Shown here one piece after another: positions 37,451 through 47,546 of a stretch of 64,000 nucleotides of DNA. The stretch is taken from positions 41,677-105,676 of the forward strand of contig JAJRSF010000062.1 of assembly GCA_024278935.1 (NCBI GenBank), written 5' to 3'. A program made the translations under genes and the position numbers. The stretch comes from Candidatus Zixiibacteriota bacterium (GTDB lineage Bacteria; Zixibacteria; MSB-5A5; GN15; FEB-12). The notes below the pieces were generated by a model, which saw nothing but the letters and a program-made list of their open reading frames with translations, made no database searches and had not been told where the DNA came from. The first letter of the stretch is position 1; the number at the start of each line of letters is the position of its first letter.

Positions 37451-39106
37451 ATGAAAACAAAAAATATAAAAGCAGCTCGTGGTCTTAAACTTTCCTGTAA
37501 AGGATGGCATCAGGAAGCAGCTTTACGCATGTTACAAAATAATCTCGACCCTGAAGTCGCCGAAGATCCTGATAATTTAGTCGTCTATGGTGGCACCGGT
37601 AAAGCAGCCCGAAACTGGGATTGCTATAATGGTATTGTGAAATCGTTGAAATCTTTGAAAAACGATGAAACCCTTCTGGTGCAATCAGGCAAACCTGTTG
37701 GAATATTTCAAACTCACGACTATGCCCCTCGGGTGCTTATTGCCAATTCTCATCTGGTTCCGAACTGGGCATCATGGGATAAATTCCGTCAGCTAGACAA
37801 ACTTGGGCTGACCATGTACGGCCAGATGACTGCCGGAAGCTGGATTTATATTGGAACACAGGGTATTATCCAAGGTACTTACGAAACATTTTGTGCCGCG
37901 GCAACTCAGCATTTTAAAGGTTCGCTTGCAGGCAAATGGATTCTCACCGGTGGCATGGGTGGTATGGGCGGAGCTCAACCACTTGCCGGAACAATGGCGG
38001 GAGCATCGATAATTTGTGTCGACGTTGACGAAAAGAAAATAAACCGTCGCGTTAAACAAGGCTACTGTGACATCAAAGTAAAAGAGTTAGACAAAGCTCT
38101 CAAAATTATAAAAGAACATGCAAAATCAAAAGTGCCGATTTCTATCGGGCTCGTTGGCAACTGTGCCGAAATTTTCCCGGAAATTTTCAGACGGGGAGTG
38201 CTTCCTGATATAGTCACCGACCAAACATCAGCACACGACGAACTTGTTGGTTATATCCCTGAAGGTCTGACCATGATTGAAGCAAACAAGCTTCGGAAAA
38301 AAGACCCAAAAGGCTATATCGCCCGTTCATTTGCCTCGATGCAAAAACATTGTGCGGCAATGATAAAATTTCATAAAGCCGGCTCTATCGTATTTGACTA
38401 CGGCAACAATCTTCGTGGTCAGGCAAAAGATGCCGGGCTTGTTAATGCTTTTGATTATCCCGGGTTTGTACCTGAATATGTACGTCCATTGTTTTGCGAA
38501 GGGAAAGGTCCTTTCCGCTGGGCAGCACTCTCAGGTGATCCAAAAGATATTGCTATCACCGATGAATTGATATTAACACATTTTAAAAAAAATAAAATGC
38601 TGACAAACTGGATAAAACTTGCTCAGGAAAAAATTCCGTTCCAAGGTCTCCCGGCACGAATCTGCTGGCTTGGCTATGGCGAACGAGCAGAGTTTGCGGA
38701 CATTATAAATAACTACGTCAAAAAAGGTAAAATCTCGGCACCGATAGTTATCGGACGAGACCATCTTGACTGTGGATCTGTAGCCTCACCAAACAGAGAG
38801 ACCGAAGCGATGAAAGATGGCTCCGATGCGATTGCGGATTGGCCACTACTCAATGGTATGCTCAACTCTGTATCGGGTGCGAGCTGGGTTTCGATTCATC
38901 ATGGTGGCGGCGTTGGTATTGGAAATTCTATTCATGCCGGTATGGTTGTTGTTGCCGATGGCACCGATGAAATGGCGAAGCGTCTTAACCGAGTTCTTAC
39001 CAATGATCCGGGTACAGGCGTAATGCGTCATGTCGATGCAGGCTATCCTGAAGCGAAAAAATTTGCCAAGAAGAATAAAATAAAACTTCCTATGATGCCG
39101 AAGTAG
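37451..39106 (+). CDS. hutU: Urocanate hydratase
   Basis: Cytoplasmic enzyme of 551 residues that hydrates urocanate to 4-imidazolone-5-propionate in histidine breakdown, using tightly bound NAD as electrophile. Diagnostic stretches are [15 protein letters not shown], the NAD-binding [19 protein letters not shown] at about 173-191, [16 protein letters not shown], and the active-site Cys in [14 protein letters not shown] at about 402-415. The length is normal. AAGGAG at 37440-37445 fixes the ATG at 37451. hutI lies 1.5 kb downstream with a glycosyltransferase gene between; hutH and hutG are not in this window. Confidence 0.96.
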   Translation: MKTKNIKAARGLKLSCKGWHQEAALRMLQNNLDPEVAEDPDNLVVYGGTGKAARNWDCYNGIVKSLKSLKNDETLLVQSGKPVGIFQTHDYAPRVLIANSHLVPNWASWDKFRQLDKLGLTMYGQMTAGSWIYIGTQGIIQGTYETFCAAATQHFKGSLAGKWILTGGMGGMGGAQPLAGTMAGASIICVDVDEKKINRRVKQGYCDIKVKELDKALKIIKEHAKSKVPISIGLVGNCAEIFPEIFRRGVLPDIVTDQTSAHDELVGYIPEGLTMIEANKLRKKDPKGYIARSFASMQKHCAAMIKFHKAGSIVFDYGNNLRGQAKDAGLVNAFDYPGFVPEYVRPLFCEGKGPFRWAALSGDPKDIAITDELILTHFKKNKMLTNWIKLAQEKIPFQGLPARICWLGYGERAEFADIINNYVKKGKISAPIVIGRDHLDCGSVASPNRETEAMKDGSDAIADWPLLNGMLNSVSGASWVSIHHGGGVGIGNSIHAGMVVVADGTDEMAKRLNRVLTNDPGTGVMRHVDAGYPEAKKFAKKNKIKLPMMPK

Positions 39107-39116
39107 TGAGTGACTA

Positions 39117-40547
39117 TTGAATTTAAAACTAAATGAAAAACAGTTAAATCCAAAGCATATCTTATGGTTTGTGATAGGTATCTTTTTCATTTTACATTTA
39201 TACAATATTGCTGCTCCACCAAACGGCTATCATCAATGGCGTGAGTCCGACACCGCTGCCATTTCTTTAAATTACTTTCAGGAAGATATGAATTTTCTGC
39301 ACCCTCGTGTCAACCAGCGGGGAGATGGTACAGGTATCACCGGTTCTGAATTACCAATCTATAATTATGCCGGAGCGATTATGTATCATATCTTTGGACC
39401 ATCGCATGCGGCACATCGGATACTTACTTTACTTGCATCGCTTCTGTCGATATGGCTACTGTTTCAAATAATCTCTTCTCTAACAAAATCTGAAAACATT
39501 GCCGCCTATGCGTCGTTTGCCTTGGCGTTTTCACCACTATTCTTTTTCTACTCATATAAAATTATGCCCGATATCTGGATGCTAACTTTTTTACTGGCAT
39601 CGGTATACTTTCATCTGAAATATTTAGACTCAAATTCATATAGACAACTAGCTCTTTCGGCATTGATGCTTATTTTGTCAGCGACAATCAAACCGTTGTC
39701 ACTCTCAATATACTTTCTCTATCTTGTCTTGAGTTTAAAATCAAACAGAAAAAAATCTACAACCTATCTGACAAATTTATTTTTTATACTGGTAACTTTT
39801 CTGCCAACTCTCGGATGGTACCTGTATGCTCGTTCGGTCAATGAGCTATACCAGACTCCGGGGTTTTATATGGGTGGTATGATAACGACATTTTATAAAT
39901 ACCTTGCGACGGCACAGTTTTATAAAAAACTATTTTTACAATGGCCGTTCGAACTTTGGGTCGGTTGGACGCTTGTGCTTTTCTTTGTCGCAGGCTTGTA
40001 TCTGCTTATTAAAGAAAAAAAGAAGTACGGAATTTTTGCGTGGATTTTTTCATGCTATATGGTCTTTTCAATTATCAGTTACCACTCATCATCGCATGAT
40101 TATTACACCCTTATAATTCTTCCACCGATTGCCGCAATTACAGGAGTTGGTATTCATAAAATGACCCAGCTTAAGTATGGCAATTATCTTTTTATTGCAT
40201 GGTTTCTGATAATTCCGTTTACCACTTGTTTTCGGTTGGAACATCGACTTGAAAGCGAACCACGTTTTGACAAGATTCGTCAAGATGCTGCCAAAGTTAT
40301 CCCTGATAATGCATTGGTTATGGTCGAAGATGGGTCCACCTCAATTAAGCTCTATAAGCTAAATAAAATCGGCTGGCCATTGCGAGGGACTATCAAATAC
40401 GCCTATGTAAAAGAGCTTATTGGCAAAGGTGGGCAGTATATTATTTTAGAGAATGAAATTAAGCAGTATGATGACTCACTTCAACAGTTATTTGAGACAA
40501 AATTTCAAACTATTGACAACCTTTATTGTTATACAATTCGTAAATAA
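39117..40547 (+). CDS. GT39-like membrane glycosyltransferase
   Basis: Protein of 476 residues with about ten to twelve hydrophobic helices. The N-terminal helix is followed by the motif YHQWRESDTAAISLNYF at about 41-57, where the acidic residue near the first periplasmic loop is typical of PMT/ArnT-like (GT39/PMT_2) enzymes that use lipid-linked sugars. A C-terminal soluble part follows residue 390. The start is a TTG at 39117, as no ATG in frame fits the N terminus; it is weakly supported. It sits 10 bases after hutU although it has no obvious role in histidine use. Its target, a lipid or protein glycan, is unknown. Confidence 0.72.
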   Translation: MNLKLNEKQLNPKHILWFVIGIFFILHLYNIAAPPNGYHQWRESDTAAISLNYFQEDMNFLHPRVNQRGDGTGITGSELPIYNYAGAIMYHIFGPSHAAHRILTLLASLLSIWLLFQIISSLTKSENIAAYASFALAFSPLFFFYSYKIMPDIWMLTFLLASVYFHLKYLDSNSYRQLALSALMLILSATIKPLSLSIYFLYLVLSLKSNRKKSTTYLTNLFFILVTFLPTLGWYLYARSVNELYQTPGFYMGGMITTFYKYLATAQFYKKLFLQWPFELWVGWTLVLFFVAGLYLLIKEKKKYGIFAWIFSCYMVFSIISYHSSSHDYYTLIILPPIAAITGVGIHKMTQLKYGNYLFIAWFLIIPFTTCFRLEHRLESEPRFDKIRQDAAKVIPDNALVMVEDGSTSIKLYKLNKIGWPLRGTIKYAYVKELIGKGGQYIILENEIKQYDDSLQQLFETKFQTIDNLYCYTIRK

Positions 40548-40621
40548 TTGATTGTATTTTCATAAGGTTCAAACTATACTTTATACTTAAATAGAAACAT
40601 ATTACACTTGATTTGGATAGA

Positions 40622-41890
40622 ATGAATAAAGAAAAAAAAGCTACTCTTTTAATTAAAAATATTGGGCAATTAATTACAATGTCCGGTGCGGCTCCAAGAG
40701 TCGGTGCACAAATGTCCGATCTAGGACTTATTGAAAATGGCGGGATTGCTGTATCAGGAGAAGAAATTCTCTATGTTGGCGAATCAGAAAAAATCGAAGG
40801 ACAAGCAGAACTTGTCGAAGGGTGCCGAGTTATCGACGCCAAAGGGATGGTTGTCACGCCAGGATTTATCGACCCGCATACTCATCCTGTATTTTCAAAG
40901 ACTCGTGAAAAAGAATTTGAAATGCGTATCCAAGGCAAAACCTATATGGAAATTGCCGAGTCTGGTGGCGGTATTAGCTCATCGGTACGAGACCTTCGCG
41001 AGACCGACTATGTTACCCTGAAAGAAAAAACAAAAGAACGTCTTGATCGTTTTCTCTCCTATGGTGTCACAACCCTAGAAGCAAAATCGGGCTATGGTTT
41101 ATCACTTGAGTCTGAACTGAAACAACTTGAAGTTATCAAAGAGATGAACGAAACACATATTCTCGATTTGATTCCTACTTTCTTGGGAGCCCATGAGGTT
41201 CCAGATGAGTACCGTTCTGACCGTGAAGCATATATCAAAATTATTATAGATGAAATGATTCCTGCCGTAACAAAAAACAAGCTCGCCGAATTTTGTGATA
41301 TTTTCACCGAAGAGGGCGTCTTTACTATTGAGGAATCAAAACGAATTCAGCAAGCTGCCAAAAATGCCGGGCTGAAACTAAAATTCCACGCCGATGAATT
41401 ACAATCTACCGGTGGTGGAGAACTTGCTGCCGAACTTGGTGCTGTCTCTGCCGACCATTTGGTTTATATTTCCGATGAAGGCATTAAAGCGATGGCAAAA
41501 TCTGGCACAGTAGCAGTCCTTCTTCCGGGTACAACATTCTCACTCTCGGGCAAGCAATACGCCCCTGCGAGGAAAATGATCGATGCCGGTGTTGTGGTTG
41601 CTCTCTCAACAGATTGCAATCCGGGGTCAAGCTATTCGGAATCGCTTCCTATAATTATTTCTCTGGCAGCCTTACAGATGAAAATGACTGCTGCCGAAGC
41701 AATCTCTGCTGTGACTGTCAATGCCGCTACTGCGATTGACCGTGCTGGTAAAATTGGACAATTATGTGAAGGCATGCAAGCCGATATTACTGTTTGGAAC
41801 ATGGCTGATTACCGTGAATTACCATATCATTATGGCGTAAATCTGGTATCTCAAGTTATCAAAAAAGGAAAAGTTGCATTTGGTAAATAA
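40622..41890 (+). CDS. hutI: Imidazolonepropionase
   Basis: Cytoplasmic metallo-hydrolase of the amidohydrolase superfamily, 422 residues, opening the ring of imidazolone propionate to N-formimino-glutamate in histidine degradation. Motifs in order: VVTPGFIDPHTHPVFSKTR with the two metal-binding His, TTLEAKSGYGLSLESELK, LKFHADELQSTGGGELAAE with a third His, SADHLVYI, and ALSTDCNPGSSYSES with the catalytic Asp. The start is ATG 40622; an in-frame TTG three codons earlier lacks support. It lies in the same direction as hutU and the GT39 gene. Confidence 0.95.
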   Translation: MNKEKKATLLIKNIGQLITMSGAAPRVGAQMSDLGLIENGGIAVSGEEILYVGESEKIEGQAELVEGCRVIDAKGMVVTPGFIDPHTHPVFSKTREKEFEMRIQGKTYMEIAESGGGISSSVRDLRETDYVTLKEKTKERLDRFLSYGVTTLEAKSGYGLSLESELKQLEVIKEMNETHILDLIPTFLGAHEVPDEYRSDREAYIKIIIDEMIPAVTKNKLAEFCDIFTEEGVFTIEESKRIQQAAKNAGLKLKFHADELQSTGGGELAAELGAVSADHLVYISDEGIKAMAKSGTVAVLLPGTTFSLSGKQYAPARKMIDAGVVVALSTDCNPGSSYSESLPIIISLAALQMKMTAAEAISAVTVNAATAIDRAGKIGQLCEGMQADITVWNMADYRELPYHYGVNLVSQVIKKGKVAFGK

Positions 41891-41930
41891 CCAAATTGGA
41901 ACCAGTGCATCTTTAATTCGTAAAACTATT

Positions 41931-42416
41931 ATGACTCTGAAACCTATCGCTCTGATTCTTATTCTGTTTCTATTTGTTGGATGTTCCGTTTATACATTTA
42001 ATCCAAAAGGGAAATCAACACTTGAATCTATTTCGATAGAATTGTTTGAAAACACACCCGCTGAATACGGGCTTGAAGATCGGATGACTGAACAGGTTAT
42101 CGACGCCTTTATCTCCGACGGCTCAATAAAAATCGTACCGGGGGAAAATGCCGAGGCTCTGCTGCTCGGTAAACTGATTAAATATGAGCGTAAGCCATAT
42201 GACCCAAATGAGTTAGACCAAGTTGAGTCCTATGCTATTTATATGACTTTTGAAATCAGACTTGTCAAAACTCTCGATGATACTGAAATTTGGACAAACA
42301 ATATCAATCAGTTCGGAGTCTATAGTATTGAAGAAGAGGTCGAAGAAGACGGCCAGCAGCGAGCGATTGAAAAATTGGTTGATGATATAATCAATAAAAC
42401 TATTAAAAGTTGGTAA
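41931..42416 (+). CDS. lptE: LptE-like LPS-assembly lipoprotein
   Basis: Lipoprotein of 161 residues. The signal peptide ends in a lipobox (LFLFVGCSVYTFNPKG, Cys at about 17). The mature part has the LptE/RlpB pattern: SISIELFENTPAEYGLEDRM and TEQVIDAFISDGSIKIV, then strands alternating with acidic stretches. LptE plugs the LptD barrel and helps deliver lipopolysaccharide to the outer surface. The ATG at 41931 is chosen because it starts the signal peptide. It follows hutI by 40 bases. It complements the lptF and lptG genes at 10.5-13 kb. Confidence 0.75.
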   Translation: MTLKPIALILILFLFVGCSVYTFNPKGKSTLESISIELFENTPAEYGLEDRMTEQVIDAFISDGSIKIVPGENAEALLLGKLIKYERKPYDPNELDQVESYAIYMTFEIRLVKTLDDTEIWTNNINQFGVYSIEEEVEEDGQQRAIEKLVDDIINKTIKSW

Positions 42417-42496
42417 ATCAGAATAACATTCTGCCGTTTTAATAAATAAGAAGCAACCTTATTACCTTTTATGTTCGTATAAACAAAGGAAAATAG

Positions 42497-43450
42497 ATGA
42501 AAATAATACTGAAAAATTTTGGCTTACTCTTAGTTTGTATCTTTTTAATGGCAAACGCAACCGAAGCCCAAGTCTCCGATGTTAACTCCAATGCGGGAAC
42601 ATCGGCTTTTCCATTTTTGAAAATTAATATTTCAGCTCGTGCCGTTAGCATGGGTGGTGCCTTCACCGGACTCGCCGATGATGAGTCAGCTCTCTATTAT
42701 AATCCGGCAGGGATTACATCAATTGAAGATAATAAATTTATCTTTGGTTATCATGATTATTTCTTTGATATGCAAACAGGTTTCTTAGGTTATGTGAAAC
42801 CAGTCAGTACCACTAGGACTATCGGTTTTTATATCAGCTATCTCAACTATGGTACTTTCACCCAGACCGATGCTATCGGTAATATCGAAGGTGATTTTGG
42901 TGGTGGAGATTTACTTCTTGCTTTTACAATTGCCCAAGAAAAAAGCTACACACTTTCTTATGGTGCGACCGCAAAACTTATGTATGAAAGTATTGAAAGC
43001 TATTCGGCAAGTGGATTCGCCATTGACATTGCTGCAAAATATAATTCTGAGCGTGGGCGTTTTGGTGCCGGTATCATGCTCCAAAATTTAGGCGTCCAAC
43101 TTTCTGCTCTCGGTGATGAAAAATATTCACTTCCGACAACAATCCGTACCGGTGTTTCATATCTCCCTCGAGGTATGCAGATGGTTATCGCCTCTGATCT
43201 TATTGTCCCGATTGACAACGATGTTATCTTTGCCATTGGTGCCGACTACTTTAATTTCAAACCTGTCTATCTGAGATTAGGATGGAACAGTTTTGGTGAT
43301 AACTATAAAGCAACCAACTCCGACGCATCACTAGCTGGTCTTTCATTTGGTTGTGGCTTTGATGTAAACAAAATGCAGTTATCATATTCTTTCTCCCCGT
43401 CTGCCGATTTAGGTGACTCGCATCGTATAACTTTAACCGGGCAATTATAA
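42497..43450 (+). CDS. PorV/UPF0164-type outer-membrane barrel protein
   Basis: Protein of 317 residues with a signal peptide (LLLVCIFLMANATEAQ) and the family signature KINISARAVSMGGAFTGLAD followed by ESALYYNPAGI at about 48-80. The rest alternates strands, with GYHDYFFDMQTGFLGYVKP and a C-terminal strand ending HRITLTGQL, consistent with a FadL-like barrel. PorV and PorQ relatives act with type IX secretion in Bacteroidota; here the family is seen but no Por secretion core is in the window. A sorting-domain protein is encoded at 53433, which could be a client. The next gene starts within its stop codon (TAATG). Confidence 0.78.
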   Translation: MKIILKNFGLLLVCIFLMANATEAQVSDVNSNAGTSAFPFLKINISARAVSMGGAFTGLADDESALYYNPAGITSIEDNKFIFGYHDYFFDMQTGFLGYVKPVSTTRTIGFYISYLNYGTFTQTDAIGNIEGDFGGGDLLLAFTIAQEKSYTLSYGATAKLMYESIESYSASGFAIDIAAKYNSERGRFGAGIMLQNLGVQLSALGDEKYSLPTTIRTGVSYLPRGMQMVIASDLIVPIDNDVIFAIGADYFNFKPVYLRLGWNSFGDNYKATNSDASLAGLSFGCGFDVNKMQLSYSFSPSADLGDSHRITLTGQL

Positions 43451-43905
43451 TGAGAAAAAAAATTATGCGTAATACAGTTCTATTACTACTTTTGGTATTT
43501 ACAGTCAGCATGATCGGTTGTTCCAATACAAGTTATAACCAACCGAAGCAAGTAGTTATTTCGATGTTTGGTGCGATGGAAAAAGATGACAAAGCTGCCT
43601 TGGCATATATTTTAGACCTACCGGAACTTATGAAAATTACAAATGATGACTATGCTTTAAATTCTGATAACCCAAGAATGTTTACATCGCCGCAACAAAT
43701 TCTTGAAGACCTCACCGAAGATGGTAAGACAAAAACAAGATGGTTCTCCTATCAGAGAATTATTAACAAAGAAGAGATTACAGGTTCAACAGCAATGGTG
43801 GAAGTAACCTTTGTTGATAAAGATAAGTCGCAAGCGTACATGGTAAAATTTGGGCTGCATATTGTAAATGAAAAATGGAAGATATATTCATTCAATACTC
43901 TATAG
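43450..43905 (+). CDS. Small lipoprotein, DUF4878-like
   Basis: Lipoprotein of 151 residues. The signal peptide with lipobox is VLLLLLVFTVSMIGCSN. The mature domain (QVVISMFGAMEKDDKAALAY ... VEVTFVDKDKSQAYMVKFGL ... ENEKWKIYSFNT-like end) looks like the NTF2-like DUF4878 fold of secreted bacterial lipoproteins. It overlaps the porV-like stop codon by one base and is followed by the rhodanese gene 10 bases on, so the three are one operon. No enzymatic role can be inferred. Confidence 0.62.
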   Translation: MRKKIMRNTVLLLLLVFTVSMIGCSNTSYNQPKQVVISMFGAMEKDDKAALAYILDLPELMKITNDDYALNSDNPRMFTSPQQILEDLTEDGKTKTRWFSYQRIINKEEITGSTAMVEVTFVDKDKSQAYMVKFGLHIVNEKWKIYSFNTL

Positions 43906-43915
43906 GAACAAGATA

Positions 43916-44317
43916 GTGAAACCCCTTAGCGTAATAATGATGTTGATAATTGCTATGACACTTTTAAACTGCAACAATAAGAATGTAAACTCTGATGAAG
44001 TCTCAATCCAATTTTTAAAATCTGAATTTGATGCCGGAAAAGAATTTTACTTGCTCGATGTTCGCACTCTTCCTGAATACACCGCAGGGCATCTGAGTTT
44101 CACAGATGACCTGATACCGTATGATCAATTACCAAAGCATTTGGATAAAATTCCACAAGACAAATCAACAACAATGTATATCTTCTGCCGAACCAGTCGC
44201 CGTTCAGGCATATCAACAACCTACCTTCGTTCGATAGGCTATCCCAATGTGTATAATGTCAGTGGTGGTATAGTCGCCTGGCAAAATGCAGGCTTTGAGA
44301 TAGTCAGCGGAAAATAA
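43916..44317 (+). CDS. Periplasmic rhodanese-domain lipoprotein
   Basis: Protein of 133 residues beginning with GTG at 43916 after an AGGAAC site. The signal peptide with lipobox is IMMLIIAMTLLNCNN. The rhodanese fold is clear: FYLLDVRTLPEYTAGHLSF, then the active-site loop YIFCRTSRRSGIS with the sulfur-carrying Cys, and GYPNVYNVSGGIVAWQNAGF. It would handle sulfane sulfur in the periplasm, though single-domain periplasmic rhodaneses often have unknown targets. An in-frame upstream ATG lies inside the preceding gene and gives no signal peptide. The following 44318-44719 spacer shows no further gene. Confidence 0.8.
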   Translation: MKPLSVIMMLIIAMTLLNCNNKNVNSDEVSIQFLKSEFDAGKEFYLLDVRTLPEYTAGHLSFTDDLIPYDQLPKHLDKIPQDKSTTMYIFCRTSRRSGISTTYLRSIGYPNVYNVSGGIVAWQNAGFEIVSGK

Positions 44318-44719
44318 TCTAAAAAAATAGCCCACTAATACAATAAAACAGAAAAAGAGGGGGATTCTCCGTCTTATAAACTATAGTGAGCTACTTCTAA
44401 TATTACAATCAAACACAAATATGTCAATGTTTAAATTTCCATAGGCTTGATATTCGGAAGCATAGCAGAATGCGTTGAAATGTTAAGTTGTTCTCTTGTT
44501 AGTGTTTACGTCTATGTTTTGAGCAAAAACAATACTCTAATTATCTATTATTAGATACCGGTTCTGTAAGCTGATAATATATGTAAAATTAATTAAATAT
44601 ATCAGACCCTTTATTCGTCTAAAATAGTAGATAATATGATTTTTCGGTTGTGCCATCTGACAATACTGATTATATTCACAACCTAAATTTGTTACAGAGA
44701 TAATAGGAGATTTTATAAT

Positions 44720-45157
44720 ATGCGTACTACTTTTAAAAAGATTGCTTTTACTGTTTGAGGTCTTGGAATAACGGTTTTCAGTTTTTCCAGTTGTTCTGAT
44801 GATATTATCTTGGAGCCACTTGATTCATTATTAGGTACTTACGAAGGTCAATATATTCTGACTGATTTGGCTACTGACGTTAAACGAGTCGATGTTCCAA
44901 TCAAATGGGTCTTCTCTGATTTGAGATATACTTTGGAAGATGAGTCTTCTACAATTTGTTCACCAAGTGGCGAATATGCCTTAAATGGTGACCAGGTCAA
45001 TCTTGATCAAAAATTTGATGGAAGTGTTGGTGGCGTATGTGATTCAGATTTGAATCCTTTAGGTGATTTTTCTCTTCGGAGACCTGGCGATTCTCTCTAC
45101 ATTGAACAAATAGTAGATCAAATCCATATCGAAATTCGTCTCAAAAGAACTTCATAA
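44720..45157 (+). CDS. Small lipoprotein with an in-frame TGA in the signal peptide
   Basis: Lipoprotein of 145 codons including one stop. AGGAGA at 44706-44711 precedes ATG 44720. The frame reads MRTTFKKIAFTV, then TGA at 44756-44758, then GLGITVFSFSSCSDD, a coherent signal peptide and lipobox if the TGA is Trp or another residue. The mature part (LLGTYEGQYILTDLA, VPIKWVFSDLRYTLEDE, YALNGDQVNLDQKF) is a beta-rich lipocalin-like or DUF domain. If the TGA is real, the protein could start only at an internal codon and would lose export. A terminator follows. Confidence 0.6.
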
Positions 45158-45180
45158 GCCGTCGCTTAAATAAAACTTTA

Positions 45181-45212
45181 AAAAGCAGTGAATTTTATCA
45201 CTGCTTTTTTTT
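45181..45212 (+). terminator. Rho-independent terminator
   Basis: AAAAGCAGTGA pairs with TCACTGCTTTT around ATTTTA and is followed by a T run, 24 bases after the lipoprotein gene. It ends the 44720 transcript. Confidence 0.88.
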
Positions 45213-45445
45213 ATGCCTAAAATTAGAATTACTTTTTTTATCAGTTTAAGATTATTCAAACTAAGCAGAATCTTTCAACTTTTTATTTCATTACTTACCT
45301 GTGCAACTTTTATACATCTAAATCTAACTGCTTGTGAGGGTATTATATAGAAAAATTATTGAGGCTGTTTAAAAAATTGGAACAGATATTGCATTGAGTA
45401 TAATTGTAAAAAAGAAATTACATTAAGATGAAAGGAAAATCTCGT

Positions 45446-46126
45446 ATGAGAAAATTTCTGCCCTACATGACTCTGTTGTTTGCAATATCTATTTTGTATG
45501 GTTGTGATAAAGAAAGAATCGTTACAACGACAGAAACAGTCCATGAAACCGAATATATTGAAATGCCACCGGATACTGTTCGCATTGCTGACACTCTCTA
45601 TTTGACTGATACAAATACGATAAATAGTACCGATACTTTATTTGTACAGACAACCGATACGGTTTACCAAACCAATACGATTTTTGATACGGTAAATATT
45701 ATACAAAATATCTATGACACAGTCACAGTTGTTCAAACTGTTACAGATACTTTGATTCAGACAGGGTTTGTACCTGCTGTAAGTCATGCTTATTCAGCCC
45801 TACAATTTAAAACTGATCCGGAAGTTCTGCAGTATATCAATACAGAATTTGGTTTAACTGATGGTTGGATTTTTTATCTTTCATCATTTCAAAATGATAT
45901 AGTGAATCCGTCAGAAGGTGTCTATGACATTTATGGTTATATTGATTACTGGACTCCTGACTGGTCAAGTTATTACCCGCTTGAGTATTATTACCGTGTG
46001 ACATATACTGGCGGTGACCCGGCAGATGCCGCAAACTGGCAGTTGACAGATCCGCCTGCTACGGTCAATGGTAGCACTGGTGGTATCACAATCAAAAATA
46101 ATAGATCAACGACTAGTTTGAAATAA
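45446..46126 (+). CDS. Lipoprotein with a Thr/Asp-rich coiled stalk
   Basis: Protein of 226 residues. The signal peptide ends in a lipobox (TLLFAISILYGCDKE). Residues about 25-100 are a regular stretch of DTV/DTL repeats (ADTLYLTDTNTINSTDTLFV, TTDTVYQTNTIFDTV), likely an extended stalk or coiled segment anchored to the membrane. A C-terminal domain of about 120 residues is aromatic-rich (DYWTPDWSSYYPLEYYYRV). AAAGGA precedes the second ATG (45446), so that start is preferred to the one at 45428. It is flanked by terminators and so is a single-gene unit. Surface or periplasmic function unknown. Confidence 0.65.
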   Translation: MRKFLPYMTLLFAISILYGCDKERIVTTTETVHETEYIEMPPDTVRIADTLYLTDTNTINSTDTLFVQTTDTVYQTNTIFDTVNIIQNIYDTVTVVQTVTDTLIQTGFVPAVSHAYSALQFKTDPEVLQYINTEFGLTDGWIFYLSSFQNDIVNPSEGVYDIYGYIDYWTPDWSSYYPLEYYYRVTYTGGDPADAANWQLTDPPATVNGSTGGITIKNNRSTTSLK

Positions 46127-46159
46127 TAGTTTTAAAATATATTATATATGAAATTTATA

Positions 46160-46188
46160 AACCGGCGATGTATGAATCGTCGGTTTTT
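46160..46188 (+). terminator. Rho-independent terminator
   Basis: ACCGGCGAT pairs with ATCGTCGGT (one G-T pair) followed by seven T residues. It lies between two convergent genes, directly before the stop of the MBL hydrolase gene on the minus strand. Confidence 0.8.
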
Positions 46189-47337
46189 TTATTTATAACT
46201 TTCCCACCATCGAGAATTCGGAAAATCAGCAGAGTTTAAGATAACAGCTTCGCCAATTTGAGGAGTACTGATTTTTTGCCCTACTCGTATTGCTTCTTTG
46301 GTAACTCTTTCGATAGGGTCATTCCAAGGGTGCAGTGACAAAGTAAAAGCACCCCAATGAATCGGGAGCATAAGTTCGGCCTTCAAATCAGTTGCCGCTT
46401 GTACGGTTTCTTCAGGGAGCATATGAATTTGCGCCCATTTATCGCCATACTGCCCACATTCCAAAAGTGCAAAATCAAACGGTCCATACTTGGTACCAAT
46501 CTCTTTAAAATGAGGACCGTAGCCACTGTCGCCTGAAAAATAAATATTCTTACTTTTTGTTTTGATAACCCACGATGCCCAAAGGGTTGTGTTCCTATCT
46601 AAAATTCCACGTCCCGAAAAATGTCTTGATGGAGTGCATCTGAAAATAAAATCATCATGAGCTATTTCATCCCACCAATTCAACTCATAAATTTTATCGG
46701 CATCAATTCCCCAAGCAAGAAGATGTGCCGCGACTCCTAGGGGAGTATAAAATGCACCAACCTTATCTTTCAATTTTGAAATCGAAGCATAGTCCAGATG
46801 ATCGTAATGGTCATGCGAGATTATGATCGCGTCTATATAGGGGAGCTTAGCAATTTCAATCGGAATTTCTTTACTATATCTTTTGGTAGATATAAATGGA
46901 ATCGGCGAGGCAACATCGCCCCAAACAGGGTCGAGCAGAATATTCTTTCCTTCAATTTCCAATAGCAAAGTTGTATGTCCAAACCATGTCACTCGTGGAA
47001 AGCTATTTTTATTCTGCTCAATTTCTGTAGAATCTAAATAAAGAACTTCAATAGGCTTGCTTGGTGTTCGGGATTTGTCACCTTTTATAAAATCAACAGC
47101 GACCGAAAAATATTCTCTGAACGACATATTTAGCGAGGTCGGAATCTGGTTGAGAAATTTTCCGTTTTCGTAGTTGACGTTTTGAGCGTATTCTGCTTTG
47201 AGTTCAGATGATGCTTTCCCACCATACTCGGAACCTAAATTAAGATATAAGAGCAGAATTATAATTATAGAACAAAGTATCCCGGCGATAATATAAAATA
47301 TCATTTTGAGTATCTTCCGAATTGGTTGTGATTTCAT
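46189..47337 (-). CDS. MBL-fold metallohydrolase (NAPE-PLD/RomA-like)
   Basis: Protein of 382 residues. An N-terminal membrane helix (MIFYIIAGILCSIIIILLL) anchors it. The metallo-beta-lactamase motif is IISHDHYDHLDYASI at about 189-203, with further metal ligands in TPSRHFSGRG, FSGDSGYGPHF and LPIHWGAFTL. The sequence VTWFGHTTLLLEIEGKNILL is typical of the UlaG/NAPE-PLD/RomA subgroup, which includes phospholipase D-like enzymes. Residues facing the periplasm and a lipid-type substrate are plausible but inferred. It is transcribed against the neighbouring lipoprotein gene. Confidence 0.85.
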   Translation of the reverse strand: MKSQPIRKILKMIFYIIAGILCSIIIILLLYLNLGSEYGGKASSELKAEYAQNVNYENGKFLNQIPTSLNMSFREYFSVAVDFIKGDKSRTPSKPIEVLYLDSTEIEQNKNSFPRVTWFGHTTLLLEIEGKNILLDPVWGDVASPIPFISTKRYSKEIPIEIAKLPYIDAIIISHDHYDHLDYASISKLKDKVGAFYTPLGVAAHLLAWGIDADKIYELNWWDEIAHDDFIFRCTPSRHFSGRGILDRNTTLWASWVIKTKSKNIYFSGDSGYGPHFKEIGTKYGPFDFALLECGQYGDKWAQIHMLPEETVQAATDLKAELMLPIHWGAFTLSLHPWNDPIERVTKEAIRVGQKISTPQIGEAVILNSADFPNSRWWESYK

Positions 47338-47546
47338 TATATGAATATACTGGCATAAGATTGTTTTTCAACAAGAAAATAAACGTATAATTATTTTTCA
47401 ATATTCAATAGTATCTTTGAAACAATCCCTGTACAATTTTCGTTTACCTATAAGGAAAACTTAGTTTTCTTAAATTCGGTTGTGAAGTCACCACCAGTTC
47501 GTTATTTTAGATAAGATATATAAAATAATAGATAAGGAATTTTTCT

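Noticed and set aside
44756..44758. Selenocysteine at the TGA in the lipoprotein
   Set aside because: It falls in a signal peptide, where selenocysteine has no use, and no SECIS-like hairpin follows directly.
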